From: Cyathus striatus
Taxonomy: Eukaryota > Basidiomycota > Agaricomycetes > Agaricales > Nidulariaceae
Assembly: GCA_025738555.1 (NCBI GenBank)
Contig: JAOVFP010000008.1
Coordinates: 558,001-622,000, forward strand
Length of the DNA stretch: 64,000 nt
Direction of reading: 5' to 3'
The position numbers were made by a program, and so were the translations under genes. Numbering within the stretch: the stretch's first letter is position 1; every line of letters begins with the position of its first letter. The notes beneath the pieces were generated by a model. It was not told the origin of the DNA. It saw only the letters and a list, made by a program, of their open reading frames with translations, and made no database searches. Positions 54,008 through 64,000 of this stretch are shown here, piece after piece.

Positions 54008-54700
54008 ATGGGTCAATTCTGGCGCCTCTACAATCTCAATAAGAGATTATATATGGATTTCTCTCACAGACTCTTTAAACTTGGGGAATGGTTCTTTGGC
54101 AACGATCCAACACGCATTCTCACCACACTTCGCTTGGGGGGGAAATCTACCCACAGCTGGGCCGGAGATCGAATAATATGTTTAGGAAGCTATGCAGAAG
54201 AACTTCCTAAAGGCATTCTGACAAACGAAGAGCTTGCAGAGCTCAATGCCAAAGGTCATTCATTGGCCATTAAAATTGCTGAAGAAGATAAGACAGACAA
54301 AATCTACCCAGTTTCTTTACAAGAAGTTCTCGACTTGATGGATACTGAGGTTAAAGTCCCCAAGGAGGAAAACTTTGATTACTCTAAATACATCCTAAGA
54401 AACCTATCAAAGAAGGAGTACATTCGAGGAGACAATCCCCCACGGCATATTAATAAGTGGTGCCACAATTCTTTTGGCCAGACCCTCTTTTCTCACATTT
54501 GTTGGTCTGGAGATTCATCTACAGCTGTCCTACACCCTAGTGGTGTAGCTATCATCCATGGCAAGTGGGCTGGAGATAGATTCAATGTCACCCTCCACGA
54601 ACCTGTTAAAGATGAACTGCTGGAGAATGATGGGTGGAAAGACGTTACAGGGGAAGTAAAAGGTCAAGTGGAGGAAATCTACAATGAAAACGATTATTAG
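54008..54700 (+). CDS. MGQFW-family protein, intact copy (C6)
   Basis: Single exon, 230 residues, unbroken. Starts MGQFWRLYNLNKRLYMDFSH; core repeats of the family: KLGEWFFGND, STHSWAGDRIICLGSYAEEL, SKYILRNLSKKEYIRGDN, FGQTLFSHICWSGDSS, GKWAGDRFNVTLHEPVKDEL, DGWKDVTGEVKGQVEEIY. WAGDR occurs twice, about 115 residues apart, each followed by a hydrophobic strand, suggesting two related halves. I know this pattern from uncharacterised basidiomycete proteins of similar length; no function is established to my knowledge. No signal peptide or membrane segment. The ATG is fixed by the TATA-like box 60 bases upstream and by agreement with C3. Confidence 0.8.
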   Translation: MGQFWRLYNLNKRLYMDFSHRLFKLGEWFFGNDPTRILTTLRLGGKSTHSWAGDRIICLGSYAEELPKGILTNEELAELNAKGHSLAIKIAEEDKTDKIYPVSLQEVLDLMDTEVKVPKEENFDYSKYILRNLSKKEYIRGDNPPRHINKWCHNSFGQTLFSHICWSGDSSTAVLHPSGVAIIHGKWAGDRFNVTLHEPVKDELLENDGWKDVTGEVKGQVEEIYNENDY

Positions 54701-55207
54701 TATAGTGACTGGTCTAGGATAGGAAGTCTCCTGAAAGGAGTAGTAGCAACATTCTGGTACCACCTTTCTCTTCGAACATACAGCATACATCTACTCCAAG
54801 AATTTGTAGTATGTGTACCAGTAGCTAAACACTAGGCTTGTAACTAAGTAAAATACTATTTACAACAGTATTTTTTACATATTCGACACCACTAAAACCT
54901 GCAGAAATGCCAACTTCCTACCTATCAATGAACATATGTAAATGATTACATATCGAGTACAATGAGAGCAGGAATATGTATGCCTATTAAAATTTAATGC
55001 TGTCTTTGAAGTCTCCTTTACTCATTTACTCCACTGCAGCCATTTTCTCTCATTTCATTTTACTTCAAAGTTTCTCTACTCATACAGTTCTACTTTCGAA
55101 TTGTGTCTACTCATCTTGTTACATGCACAATGTGACTTCATTGCAGTGTTGGGGCACATCATGCCATCGGATGGCACCCCCACTTGCTGCTTCTTGATTG
55201 GAACTGA
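54701..55207. other. 3' flank of C6; no recognised gene
   Basis: Resembles flanks of C3 and C4 for the first 250 bases; the rest is CT-rich with no coding signal. Confidence 0.4.
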
Positions 55208-55414
55208 TACAGTCAAACTTGTCCTATCCTATACCCGTAGCAGTCCATAACCATGAACAACCCATGGGTGGTGGGCAGGAGAAATGGGTCCGTAACCCAT
55301 ATTCCTATGATACCCTATAGACCATAGGTTTGAGAGAGATCTGTAACCCATACTTACATTCTAAAAAGGAAATATGACATAACTTATGCTTCCATGTCAT
55401 GCTGTAGGCTCATC

Positions 55415-56084
55415 TAGTGTTGTCACGGTTCAACTCCACTCTGCTTGGTTTGACTTTTACCGGTTTTATGGAGTTGACAGCAGAAGGGTCAAGTCAAGTT
55501 GTGCCTGGGTCATGCACTTGGCTTAACCTGCGACTAAGTCATCAACTTACATATAACTCAGGTGTTATTGAGACATTTACTAGTAAAACTCCCTCTGAAA
55601 AAAAATATATAAATGATATATCCTATTTTATACACATGTGCAGAAACTTACAATGATTTTTGTGATATGGTTCATCTTTAAAGTCACAACTGTTGCAGAG
55701 AAAGTTGAAGGAATATAAGCACTTATTGCACAAAGCTGACATTGCATGTGTACACTTGGTGGCAGGTGCCTACCAGTAAGCCACTAAAGTAAAGATATGA
55801 TTCATGGCACAATATTTGTAAAACACCATAATTAAAGCTAAGATTGCATAGAAATTATCCCTCAATTAAAATGTGTGCTATATTGACTTGATATACAGGA
55901 CATGCCGCTGTACAGGGCAGGCTGCACTGGAAAGCTGATATATTAGACTTTTGTATGACTTCACATTGACCTCATCTGGAAGTTGGGTCATAAGAACTGG
56001 AAGTCAACATTGTGGACTTGGCTTGACTTTTTTTGGTCCCACTTGTACAGTTCGCAGTTTTTGAGTTGAACCATGGCAACACTA
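55415..56084. mobile_element. hAT-like non-autonomous element (670 bp)
   Basis: Ends TAGTGTTGTCACGGTTCAAC and the complement of TAGTGTTGCCATGGTTCAAC, flanked by a perfect 8-base duplication GGCTCATC (55407-55414 and 56085-56092). Eight-base duplications with TAGTG-type ends are usual for hAT elements. The two end mismatches are CpG-type changes. No coding capacity. Confidence 0.85.
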
Positions 56085-56479
56085 GGCTCATCAAATCCCC
56101 TCCCACAATTTCATGTGGTCTATTCTGGATATAGACTGACCACGAAATGTGAGAGAGGCTTAGATGAAAGTAGAAAAAGTGAAGGGCAATGTAAAATAAT
56201 GACATAAATTGCACCTCAATTATTTCATTGCATTTTATCACTTTCATTGCTTGAATTCAATCCACATATATATATAAATCTGGAAAGCAATGTAAGACAT
56301 AGCATGCTATTCCTACATATTATATATTTGAAGCATTACAGTAAAGCTAACCATACAAAAAGTGCTCTATAGAGCAATTTTTCATGGACAGGGAGGAGTG
56401 AGTGGGGAGCTGAGGATAGGTTGAGATAAGTACAAGCGGAATGCATACAGATGTGCTCAGTCTCCGACCTTTAATTTAT

Positions 56480-56840
56480 ATGCCTTACAAATATGAAAAA
56501 TGCCAGTATCTTGGTCTGAAAAGCGCTTGAATAGTTATGCACAAGCACACACAGTCGTAACCCTGATGAATGTGCCTGACTCCTGACTCCCGAGCACACT
56601 AACCAAACATCATAACCGAAGTCCATAGCAGCCTTAACACCAAAATTTTTTGTGTACTTGAAGCACTTCAAATCATTTGAATGGAAAAATCGTTTGAATT
56701 GCCAGGTTGATGGGAAATGTCACAGAAACAAGTCGCATCAAAATAACGTGTTGTCACATGCCTTAATATTCTTCATGCTTGTGACATCAATGGCAATGTG
56801 TTCCTCCAGATTCCCCCATAAACTTGCTTCCCCACTTCAC
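56480..56840 (-). other. Possible decayed coding fragment
   Basis: Minus-strand translation HIAIDVTSMKNIKACDN, stop, CDLF.., then LKCFKYTKNFGVKAAMDFGY, DVWLVCSGVRSQAHSSGLRL. The composition looks protein-like, with TGA stops. I do not recognise it; it could be transposase remnant of the surrounding element. Confidence 0.3.
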
Positions 56841-57373
56841 TGACTTGGTATGGCACACAAGAAGTTGACCACAGATTAGAAACTCACTCAAGCAGTCAAG
56901 TCACTTACAGGAATTGGGTTTAGGTCTCCCAATGTCATATCCTGTATCACCTACCTCTGGACCTCTAGTATATTACTCCACCTTTTCCTTTTGTTACTCC
57001 AGACTTTGATTACACTCTTAATATTACTTATTGCTTACTGTACATAGATTACTTTCATTTCCTTTCTTCTGCCCTACTGAGCTATCCCCTTAGTATTGTA
57101 GTATACATCTCATAGTGAGTCACTTATCATTCTTAAGTGCACCACTATCAGTTTCACTTTACACCGCCATACACACTCACTTCTCCAACATGTTTTATTA
57201 TTTTTAATTAGTTATAGTATTCATTCTACATATGCCTACCCTGACCATACTTCTCCCAGTGGCCTTTACTTACTCTGAGTCTCTAGTATTTAAGTAGTAC
57301 TCAATTTGTACTTTAGTCTTCAGTTTCATATTGAACTACATCCTCTCCCTTATAGTCTGACTTGAGTTATACC

Positions 57374-57430
57374 TCTTGTCTTCTTGTCTCTTGTCTTCTT
57401 GTCTCTTGTCTTCTTGTCTCTCATCTTGTC
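57374..57430 (+). repeat. 15-bp microsatellite-like repeat CTTGTCTTCTTGTCT
   Basis: About four units of CTTGTCTTCTTGTCT in a pyrimidine-rich stretch. Confidence 0.85.
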
Positions 57431-57713
57431 TGAAGGGCTTGCCCTTACTCTGAAATCCAGGACCTGTAGTCAGGTATAATAGTAAGTGGTTTCTACCAAA
57501 TATATGAAAGTAGCTACATTCTATTCTGTACTGACACTATATGGTACCCCAGCACATGAGGTGGGCCCTGTAAAGGCCAAAGTACCTCTTGAATGTCACT
57601 GCACCCTATACCAGAAAGGTTGAGCAGAGCCTTGTGAGCTTTAGGTGTGAATCACTGTGATCACACAGTTCCATAAGTAGCAATTTTAATTATGTAATCA
57701 ATCTTTGTATATA

Positions 57714-58399
57714 CAGTCATCCATTGCCTAATGAAACACAACCATACAATGAAACAGCACAAAGCATTTTGCATATAGCTCATTGAAACCATAGCCAATT
57801 TGGTTCATTCTTTTTCTGTTTTACACAAGCATTATGCTAAAATCTGTCTGTTGAATTATAAATTACTGTACATTATTCTTCATTATATAAAATGCATTAC
57901 AATGTGCAGAGACAACACCAAAAGCACCAACATCAAAAAATAAGTGACCTAAAATCTGACATTCTTAAAATTGCTGTGCATATTTAAACTCATATATAAG
58001 TATCCACAGTCTATATCAACAGCTCAGAAAAAGTTTCATTGGAAAGCAACTGTTTTTGTGGAAGATATTCATACATATGTGGTATGGTGTGTTGCTACCA
58101 GAATGACCAAATCTAGATGATTAGTTTACATAATATGGTCCGGACCAACATTACTTGATTAATCATTATGATGCCTTAATTCGGCTCAGTGTTGCATTAT
58201 GTGATAATTACCTAAAATCCAACATTTGGAAAGATATTTATGTGGAGAGCGCAAATCTAACCGTAGAGCATTTAAACTTCACACAAGATGAATTAATATA
58301 TCTGGTAATATGTATGTAAACTTATAGAGCGAACGGAGCTTTACAATGTGTACAATTTATGGAACAAGATTTAGTGTTTCATTTGATGATGGATGACTG
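57714..58399. mobile_element. Mariner-type non-autonomous element (686 bp)
   Basis: Ends CAGTCATCCATTGCCTAATG and the complement of CAGTCATCCATCATCAAATG, continuing AAACAC, bordered by TA (57712-57713 and 58400-58401). No coding capacity. Nested in the 4-kb mariner-like element but with different ends. Confidence 0.8.
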
Positions 58400-59568
58400 T
58401 AGCAAAAGTCATATTTAGTAAGCAGCTCTCTATCGTAGCAGCCCATACTATCATGTAACAAGAGTTTAATAATTTTTTAAATCTGTATTATCTCTTCTCT
58501 CGTTCATGATATTACGACGACACTTTGCATACCAATGCAATACATTGCTATCAATGTATTTCCCAGCTTATATGTTGATTGGATGTATACTTGGTTTTAA
58601 AATGTGGAATTACTGCAGAACTCTCTCAAAATCGGTCGAATATGCGACATCAAATGCAAGATCTATTCCGATCCTGTTGACATATCCTTACGAAATTTGA
58701 CAAGTGCATATCATACATGTAGCCCTACCATATTGCAAACTTTCATAGCAAATAACTAAGCCTGTGCAGCAATAGAGCGTGAATGCGAGTTTCTATGGAT
58801 TCTGGGCGTGACAGGGAAAGGAAAAATAGATCTCCGCTTCAAACCCTATTATGTACGTTGCGCTTAAAAATTAGCCGGTGACGCTAGGGACTGGGAGCAA
58901 GGCGACAGACTAGCGACCGATTTGCCGGTGTTCTGAGTCTTAAATCTTACCGTGACAATGCGTGACAAAAGCTGTTAAACTCTAAGAGGCAGCCTCCGGA
59001 AGTGCTCCGCTACGACAATAAAATAAAATATCAAAGATCTAAGTTCATATTTGTAAAGGTAAGATGTTTTGCAATGTAACTGCAAAAGAAGAAGCTCTCA
59101 AGTTGAGTGGTTGGGGAGGAATTGGCGAAATACCGAAAAGTTATTAAACTCTTGTTACATGATAGTAACCCAGAGTAACCCATAGGTATTTATGTCCACC
59201 AACCCCTATGGGTTAAGACAAGTTCGACTGTATTCTGGACAATGAATAACTAGCAATAATCAAACTAAAATAGCATTCCAGATAGATAGTATACGAAATA
59301 GCGAAATAGCAGAATGAACAGTCCATATAGTAATAATGTCCATAACCAAATCGTTCGTAACAAAGTTTAATCGAAGTCCCCCATCGCCGGGAGCATAGGT
59401 AATCCTCCACCCTTACCCTCGCCTCAGCACTGGTCTACGATGAACGACCCATCCAAATAACTCACGCCCCAAGAACCTACGTAATCCTCGCCTCCAGCTG
59501 CACAAACGCCCCCTGACCTGACTCCCTACTCCCCGCAGCACTCTAACGCACATCCCCCTATTCACAAC

Positions 59569-62501
59569 TCACGACCCCGGAGCCTGAGTAATCCCTGCCT
59601 CTGGCGGGCCAACAACTCCCCTTACACCCCTCTTCGCCGCAGCAGTACACAAAGGCGAAGGCGGCGAAGACGCCGGATCAACCCACGGATCCAAATAGCT
59701 ACACGTCGGAATAGGAACAAACACACCCTGTGCATCCTGTGCATTTGCCCATCCGCTCCCGACATCCACACTCGCCGTCGCGGTAGCTGTAAACGTAGGC
59801 GCAGGTAGAGTGGGTATAGCCCCTGTAGGTGTGTAACTCGGTAACAGCGACACAGCGCCCCCGCTCGATATAGACGTGGGCGGCCATGAAGCGGCGGAAG
59901 AAGCGGAAGCAGGGATGTCGCCGGCACCTGCGCCGCCTGTTTGCCATGCTTGCAGGGGAGGTGCCCAGGGAGCGCTGTTCTGGCATGTACCAATTGCCGC
60001 TCGGGGATCTTTAGGCATCCATCCTTGTTCCAAGCCGAGCTGGTACGACCATGCTGGAGACTCTACTTTGCCCGTAACGCTCGAGTTGCCGATTTTCCAA
60101 GTCCAGAAGAAATAGTCCTATCCTCCAATCAGCACCCACTCCCACCATAGGAGTAAAAAGAAACGAACCTGAAGAGCATCCATACTAGCCAACGCAAAAT
60201 TCATAATATCCCTCTTCATACCCGCATTATAACTCTGCCAATCCGTCCACTCATCACAACTCCCCTGACTACTCGTCACACCAGGAAATGTACCCTCATA
60301 CCGTGTCCCACTACCCACTCCATTCAAGAACAATCCGCAATCAGTGACTGCATTACTCCATTCTCCGGCATTCGTCAATCCGAAATTCGCCATTGAGGTG
60401 TTTACGAGGGAGCCCCATGCATCGCAGGGGGCGGTGGCGTATGTCGACATTGCAGCGTCCGATTGGCCCTGGAAGCACATGTACGGATGCGAATCGAGGG
60501 TGATCCTATCTGCGTTAGGGAAAACGTCGACCCAGGACCTCCGAGGCAGAAACGCATCATGCAACGACACCCAAGGTCCATTCCCTTCCCCGACACCACC
60601 AGCATTCCTTATAATATTATATGCTTCCATCGAAAACCTAGCTATGTTATCCTGTCCGATATTTTGCGCTCTAGGTTCATTAACAATACCAAAGAGAGTA
60701 ACAACATCCTTATACTGAGGCTGCGACACGAATTCAGCTATAATCCTTATATAGTCGAGGGACCGCTGGGCGTTCGCGTAACCCATAGGGCCGTTGAGGA
60801 ATCCGATGGTGCCTAGGCGGCCAGAATGGTTCCATCCGTTTTGGGAGCCGGGGAGGGCGTGGAGATCGAGGTTTATGCGGATGCCGTATTTGCGGGCCCA
60901 GCGGATTGCTTTGAGGAAGTATCTGGGGTGGGGGTTAGTTAAGTTGGTTACGGGAGGAAGAAAGGGAGTGAAGAAGGGGGAGAAGGGGCAGGGACGAAGG
61001 AAAGAGGGAAACGTGAAGAAGGTGGATGAAGGAACCGTGAAAGGAAAGGGACGAAAGTGAAAGTGAAGGGCGGTAGCACGGTAGGAAGGTAGGAGCGGGG
61101 TAAGTTATGCGGAGCAAAGATGGCGCACGAGCGAAGGGGAGGAGGATGATGAGAAACAGTGAGGGTGGTTCAGGGAAAGGAGTAGGTAGAAGAAATATAA
61201 ACGTGAAAGAAAAGAAGTGAGGGAAGTAAAAGAGAAAACGACGTACGTCCATGAAACCTTAGCCAAAAACGGCTCCCCCGCCCATGTCTCAATGGCCCAA
61301 TAACCAATGGGTATACGGACAAAGTTGAGTCCTGCACCTGCGATCTCTGCGAAGTCTTTCTCTGTCTAGATTGAGTATCAGTACGCATTGTATAGGAGTA
61401 TAAGAAGTGAATCAGGGAGGGGAGGAAGAAAGAAACGTACAATGAACGTATTGTAATGGTCCTCTAACTGATTAAGCCCACCACTAGCTGTATCAGCAGC
61501 CATCGCCTCGCTTAATGTCCATTCGTCGACGGCAGGTGTACTTGCGTTCATGTATTTCTCGTATAGAGCGGGTGCACTGCGTGTTGTTAGATTGTATCTT
61601 CAAGTGGAATAGGCAGACGTACATGAACTAGTAAAGCGTCAGTAATAAGAAAAACGGTAGGAAGAATGGAAGACGTACAGGCTCAGTATTCAACCATCCA
61701 CCCAAATTCACTCTACCCAACCAATCAGCCCAACCCCACAAAAAGAAACAAGAAAACAACCCACCCACGCATCTTATCAATCCCGTACCGAAACGTCTCA
61801 TTCAGAGCCGGACTCCAACTCTGTGCCCTCGCACCATTATTAAACGGATCATTCTCATCCCAGTACCAACTCCCCCCGAACGAATTGGAATAAACGAAGG
61901 TAGAGCCGTCGTCCATCGTAACAGTGCTTCCGTCGCCGCCTGTTACTGCGATTTGGGCTTTTGGCGTACTTGATGGCTGCGCCGCGGAGCCTGAAGAGGA
62001 ACCAGAGGTGGAAGAGGAGGAAGAGGGAGATGATGATGTGGAGAGGTTTTTGGGTTTTATGACTTTGAAGTAGACGGGAAGGATTACGGCGAGGATTATA
62101 ACTGCTAAAGCAGCTAGAACGCCTAGAATGATCCATTTCCTCTTCCCTTTCCCTTTCCCTGTTCCACTCCCACTTGCACTTGCACTTACACCCGTAGCAC
62201 GCTTCTCATTGAACGCCTCCGCAGAATCAAAAGGGTTGTTCTGGTAGTTACTATCCGGGCGTTCTCCTGCGCCAGTGAGGGGATTCAAAGCGCGCACGGA
62301 AGAGTTAGGTGTGCCTGGAGCAGTCGTGTTCGAGCTTGACATGAGGGAGTCTCTGATGCCCGGTGAGCCGGGGTCGGTGTAGAGTGCTGCGCCCATGAAG
62401 CGCGGTTGGGCGTGTGTGGCGCCTGTAGGGAGGAAGGGGAGGGCATCGGGGTCGTCTGGGAGGGAGGGGTGTGTTGATGCCGGGGTGAAGTATGTTGACA
62501 T
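59569..62501 (-). CDS. Glucan 1,3-beta-glucosidase, GH5, membrane-anchored
   Basis: Seven exons on the minus strand: 62501-61765, 61712-61679, 61627-61623, 61576-61441, 61365-61247, 60922-60169, 60117-59569; 777 residues, all phases consistent, all introns GT..AG. A cytoplasmic N-terminus of about 120 residues, a single membrane helix (WIILGVLAALAVIILAVILP, near 123-147), a Ser-rich linker, then the GH5 domain. Acid/base Glu426 is in LFGIVNEPRAQ; nucleophile Glu531 is in NAGEWSNAVTDC. SHPYMCF and LHALPGSQNGWNHSG are further landmarks. Family role: trimming beta-1,3-glucan in the cell wall as a type II membrane or shed enzyme. An extended C-terminal Ala/Pro-rich tail ends in PGS. Intact gene. 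Confidence 0.92.
61623..61627 (-). other. Five-base micro-exon of the GH5 gene
   Basis: TTCAT lies between TTTACTAG and GTACGTCTG. With it the protein reads LNTEPFIAPALYEKY, the conserved GH5 sequence; without it either frame or the PFI residues are lost. Flanking introns are 51 and 46 bases. Confidence 0.75.
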
Positions 62502-64000
62502 TGTTGTGGGTGACTAGAATCAAACGAAAGGGGAAAGAAGAAAAGATGAAAGGAAGGAGGGATGGGGCCGCGTGCTGTGGAGCTATGTTAGTTCGTACGC
62601 GTGATATGTCGTAGGGTTATGACATACCGTGCACGGGCTAAGGAGGGGAGGGAGAAGGAAAGAAGGGGGAGGGAGAAGGAAAGAAGGGGGAGGGAGGGGG
62701 ACAGCGGGCTCAGGAGGGGTAGAAGAAGAAGAGGGAGAAGGAAGGCGTCAAGCATGTCTTGGAATGATATATAAGAGAGGGTCCTGGACGGAGAGCACAA
62801 GCCGACCAAACCAGGTCTTTGCATGTCCCGTGAACCCCGCAGCACGACATGAGCACATATCAAAAATGATATCAACCATCTTTGCCTTATTTGGTTGTGT
62901 GGGTATATTTGGTATTAGCCCTAGGATGATCATTCAATGACATGTGGCGCCGTAGTTCGGCTGGAAGTGGTTTTGTGCGTTGAATATGAATGTATGAATC
63001 TTTGTGTCTGTCAAATGTCTGTGTGCATTGTGTCTCATTGCGACGAGGATATGGCATGGAATGAAAGCTGCATACCATACACGCGTCTATCAATCATATA
63101 GCCGCAATTGCACACGATTATTGCCAGCCTCGTGCCCGCCACCCCACAAAGCTTATATGAATGATGCTATCTGATTGAGCATACAGCCTAGTAATAGTAC
63201 CATCACTTCCACTCAACTTCCACTGCTAGAATCAAGGGCTGATATATAGCAACGAAAGTCGTAGTTAGATTGACAGAAAGTATTGTACTTTTCTACTTAC
63301 CGCACAACCATTTCCCCAATCACACAACAGTCAACTTGAGTCAAGACGCTCAGTGTACTATTAGTATGTACTACTATGTAGGGGTGAAAGGACCAGCGCC
63401 AATCAATTACATTTCCCTGTCAAATGCAAATGTCAAGCGAATTAGAGTAAGTCTTGGCATCCTGGGCGTGCTGTTCGGAGTCCTCGTCCGGCTTGTGCGC
63501 CGATTGTTAGTTTGCTCTCTGGACAGCTTGTTTAGATTAGATCGATATCAAGTAGGGATTTGCGACGGGGGCGATTTCATTGTGTGTTAGTACAGTTAAA
63601 ACACGATTGTAAGAATTATGAAAACAGGAGAGTTTGCACTGTGCAAGATGCTACAAGTTTCACTTTTGCAGGGACCCTAGGCAAAACACTGCAACATTGC
63701 AACCGCAAGGCCTAGTTTCGTTGCCGAACTCCTGAGAGGAGCAGGTATGTTACTAATACAAACATTGTACTGCTACATACATACGCACATGTGGTACACA
63801 TGCGCTCCTGAGCGCATTTGGAGCGCATTGTAGTCTACAAATTTACAACGACGTTCATAACGATAACATCAATCAAACACGTATGTATTTAAATATAGTT
63901 GTCTTATTTTTATGTTCAGTACAATCGATACTATTGATTTCACAGTACCATAATCACACTATAGATAGCCTGATAGATTAAGTACATGAGTCTTAGCGAG
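62502..64000. other. Upstream region of the GH5 gene and window end; no supported gene
   Basis: 62640-62740 is a purine-rich tract (GGAGGGAGAAGGAAAGAAGG repeated) on the plus strand, that is pyrimidine-rich upstream of the GH5 start. A 106-codon frame at 63270-63590 has no recognisable family. A GCGCTCCTGAGCGC palindrome with a third GAGCGCAT is at about 63803-63828. Confidence 0.45.

Larger units (their letters stand above)
55210..59230. mobile_element. Tc1/mariner-like element remnant (4021 bp) carrying nested elements
   Basis: Left end CAGTCAAACTTGTCCTATCC and right end the complement of CAGTCGAACTTGTCTTAACC, both bordered by TA (55208-55209 and 59231-59232). Repeated AACCCAT words lie inside both ends. 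CAGTCGAAC..GTC ends are typical of fungal mariner-like elements. No transposase is recognisable. The element contains at least two later insertions (55415-56084 and 57714-58399). Confidence 0.7.

Noticed and set aside
63270..63590. 106-codon plus-strand frame near the window end
   Set aside because: No family resemblance, no splice or promoter support; probably chance.

Overview
The window looks like a repeat-rich chromosomal region of a basidiomycete fungus, probably a mushroom-forming agaricomycete. The basis is short GT..AG introns of about 45-75 bases, a membrane-anchored GH5 exo-beta-1,3-glucanase with seven exons, a secreted DUF3455-type protein, a BTB gene remnant, a SET-domain gene remnant, and a multi-copy family starting MGQFW that I know only as uncharacterised basidiomycete proteins. 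Only three genes look intact: the DUF3455 gene (43925-44842, +), one MGQFW-family gene (54008-54700, +) and the GH5 gene (59569-62501, -). Nearly everything else is transposons, their remnants and repeats.

Layout. 1-4498: an Ngaro/DIRS-like tyrosine-recombinase retrotransposon (copy A), interrupted by two solo LTRs (554-2063 and 3491-4230), each with TG..CA ends and a 4-base target duplication. 4499-5225: tandem repeats. 5614-7078, 8416-9660 and 52361-53365: three non-autonomous DNA transposons (here M1, M2, M3) with shared C-rich terminal inverted repeats and 8-base target duplications. 9703-11865, 29150-31950 and 48698-50774: three satellite-filled elements (S1, S2, S4) whose ends match those of a MULE. 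14085-20694: BTB remnant, a tyrosine-recombinase remnant, and Ngaro copy B (gag, RT, RNase H, start of YR, all minus strand). 21423-22103: SET-domain pseudogene.

The centrepiece is an autonomous Mutator-like element (MULE) split in two. Its left end and transposase N-half are at 23770-26883 (+). Its transposase C-half, fused in frame to a USP-type deubiquitinase domain and followed by a PHD finger, is at 37860-34674 (-), and its right end is at 34395-33448. The two halves meet at the same codon of the transposase, so one inversion (breakpoints near 26883 and 37858, sharing GATAT) explains them. A second inversion, between the right end of this element and S2, swapped flanks and separated a 10-base target duplication.

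Three related blocks (27690-29139 on minus; 38900-41275 and 45430-48300 on plus) hold arrays of tRNA-like modules (Pol III A and B boxes) beside a decayed gene. Six copies or fragments of the MGQFW family lie between 31951 and 54700. The right part (55210-59230) is a nest of Tc1/mariner-like and hAT-like elements, followed by the GH5 gene.

A common thread is decay by C-to-T change at CpG. All internal stops that I placed in frame in Ngaro copy B, the adjacent YR remnant and the MULE are TGA, mostly where CGA would be expected, and the satellite word GAGCGTGA varies almost only as GAGTGTGA or GAGCATGA. All assignments come from reading the sequence; no search was run.
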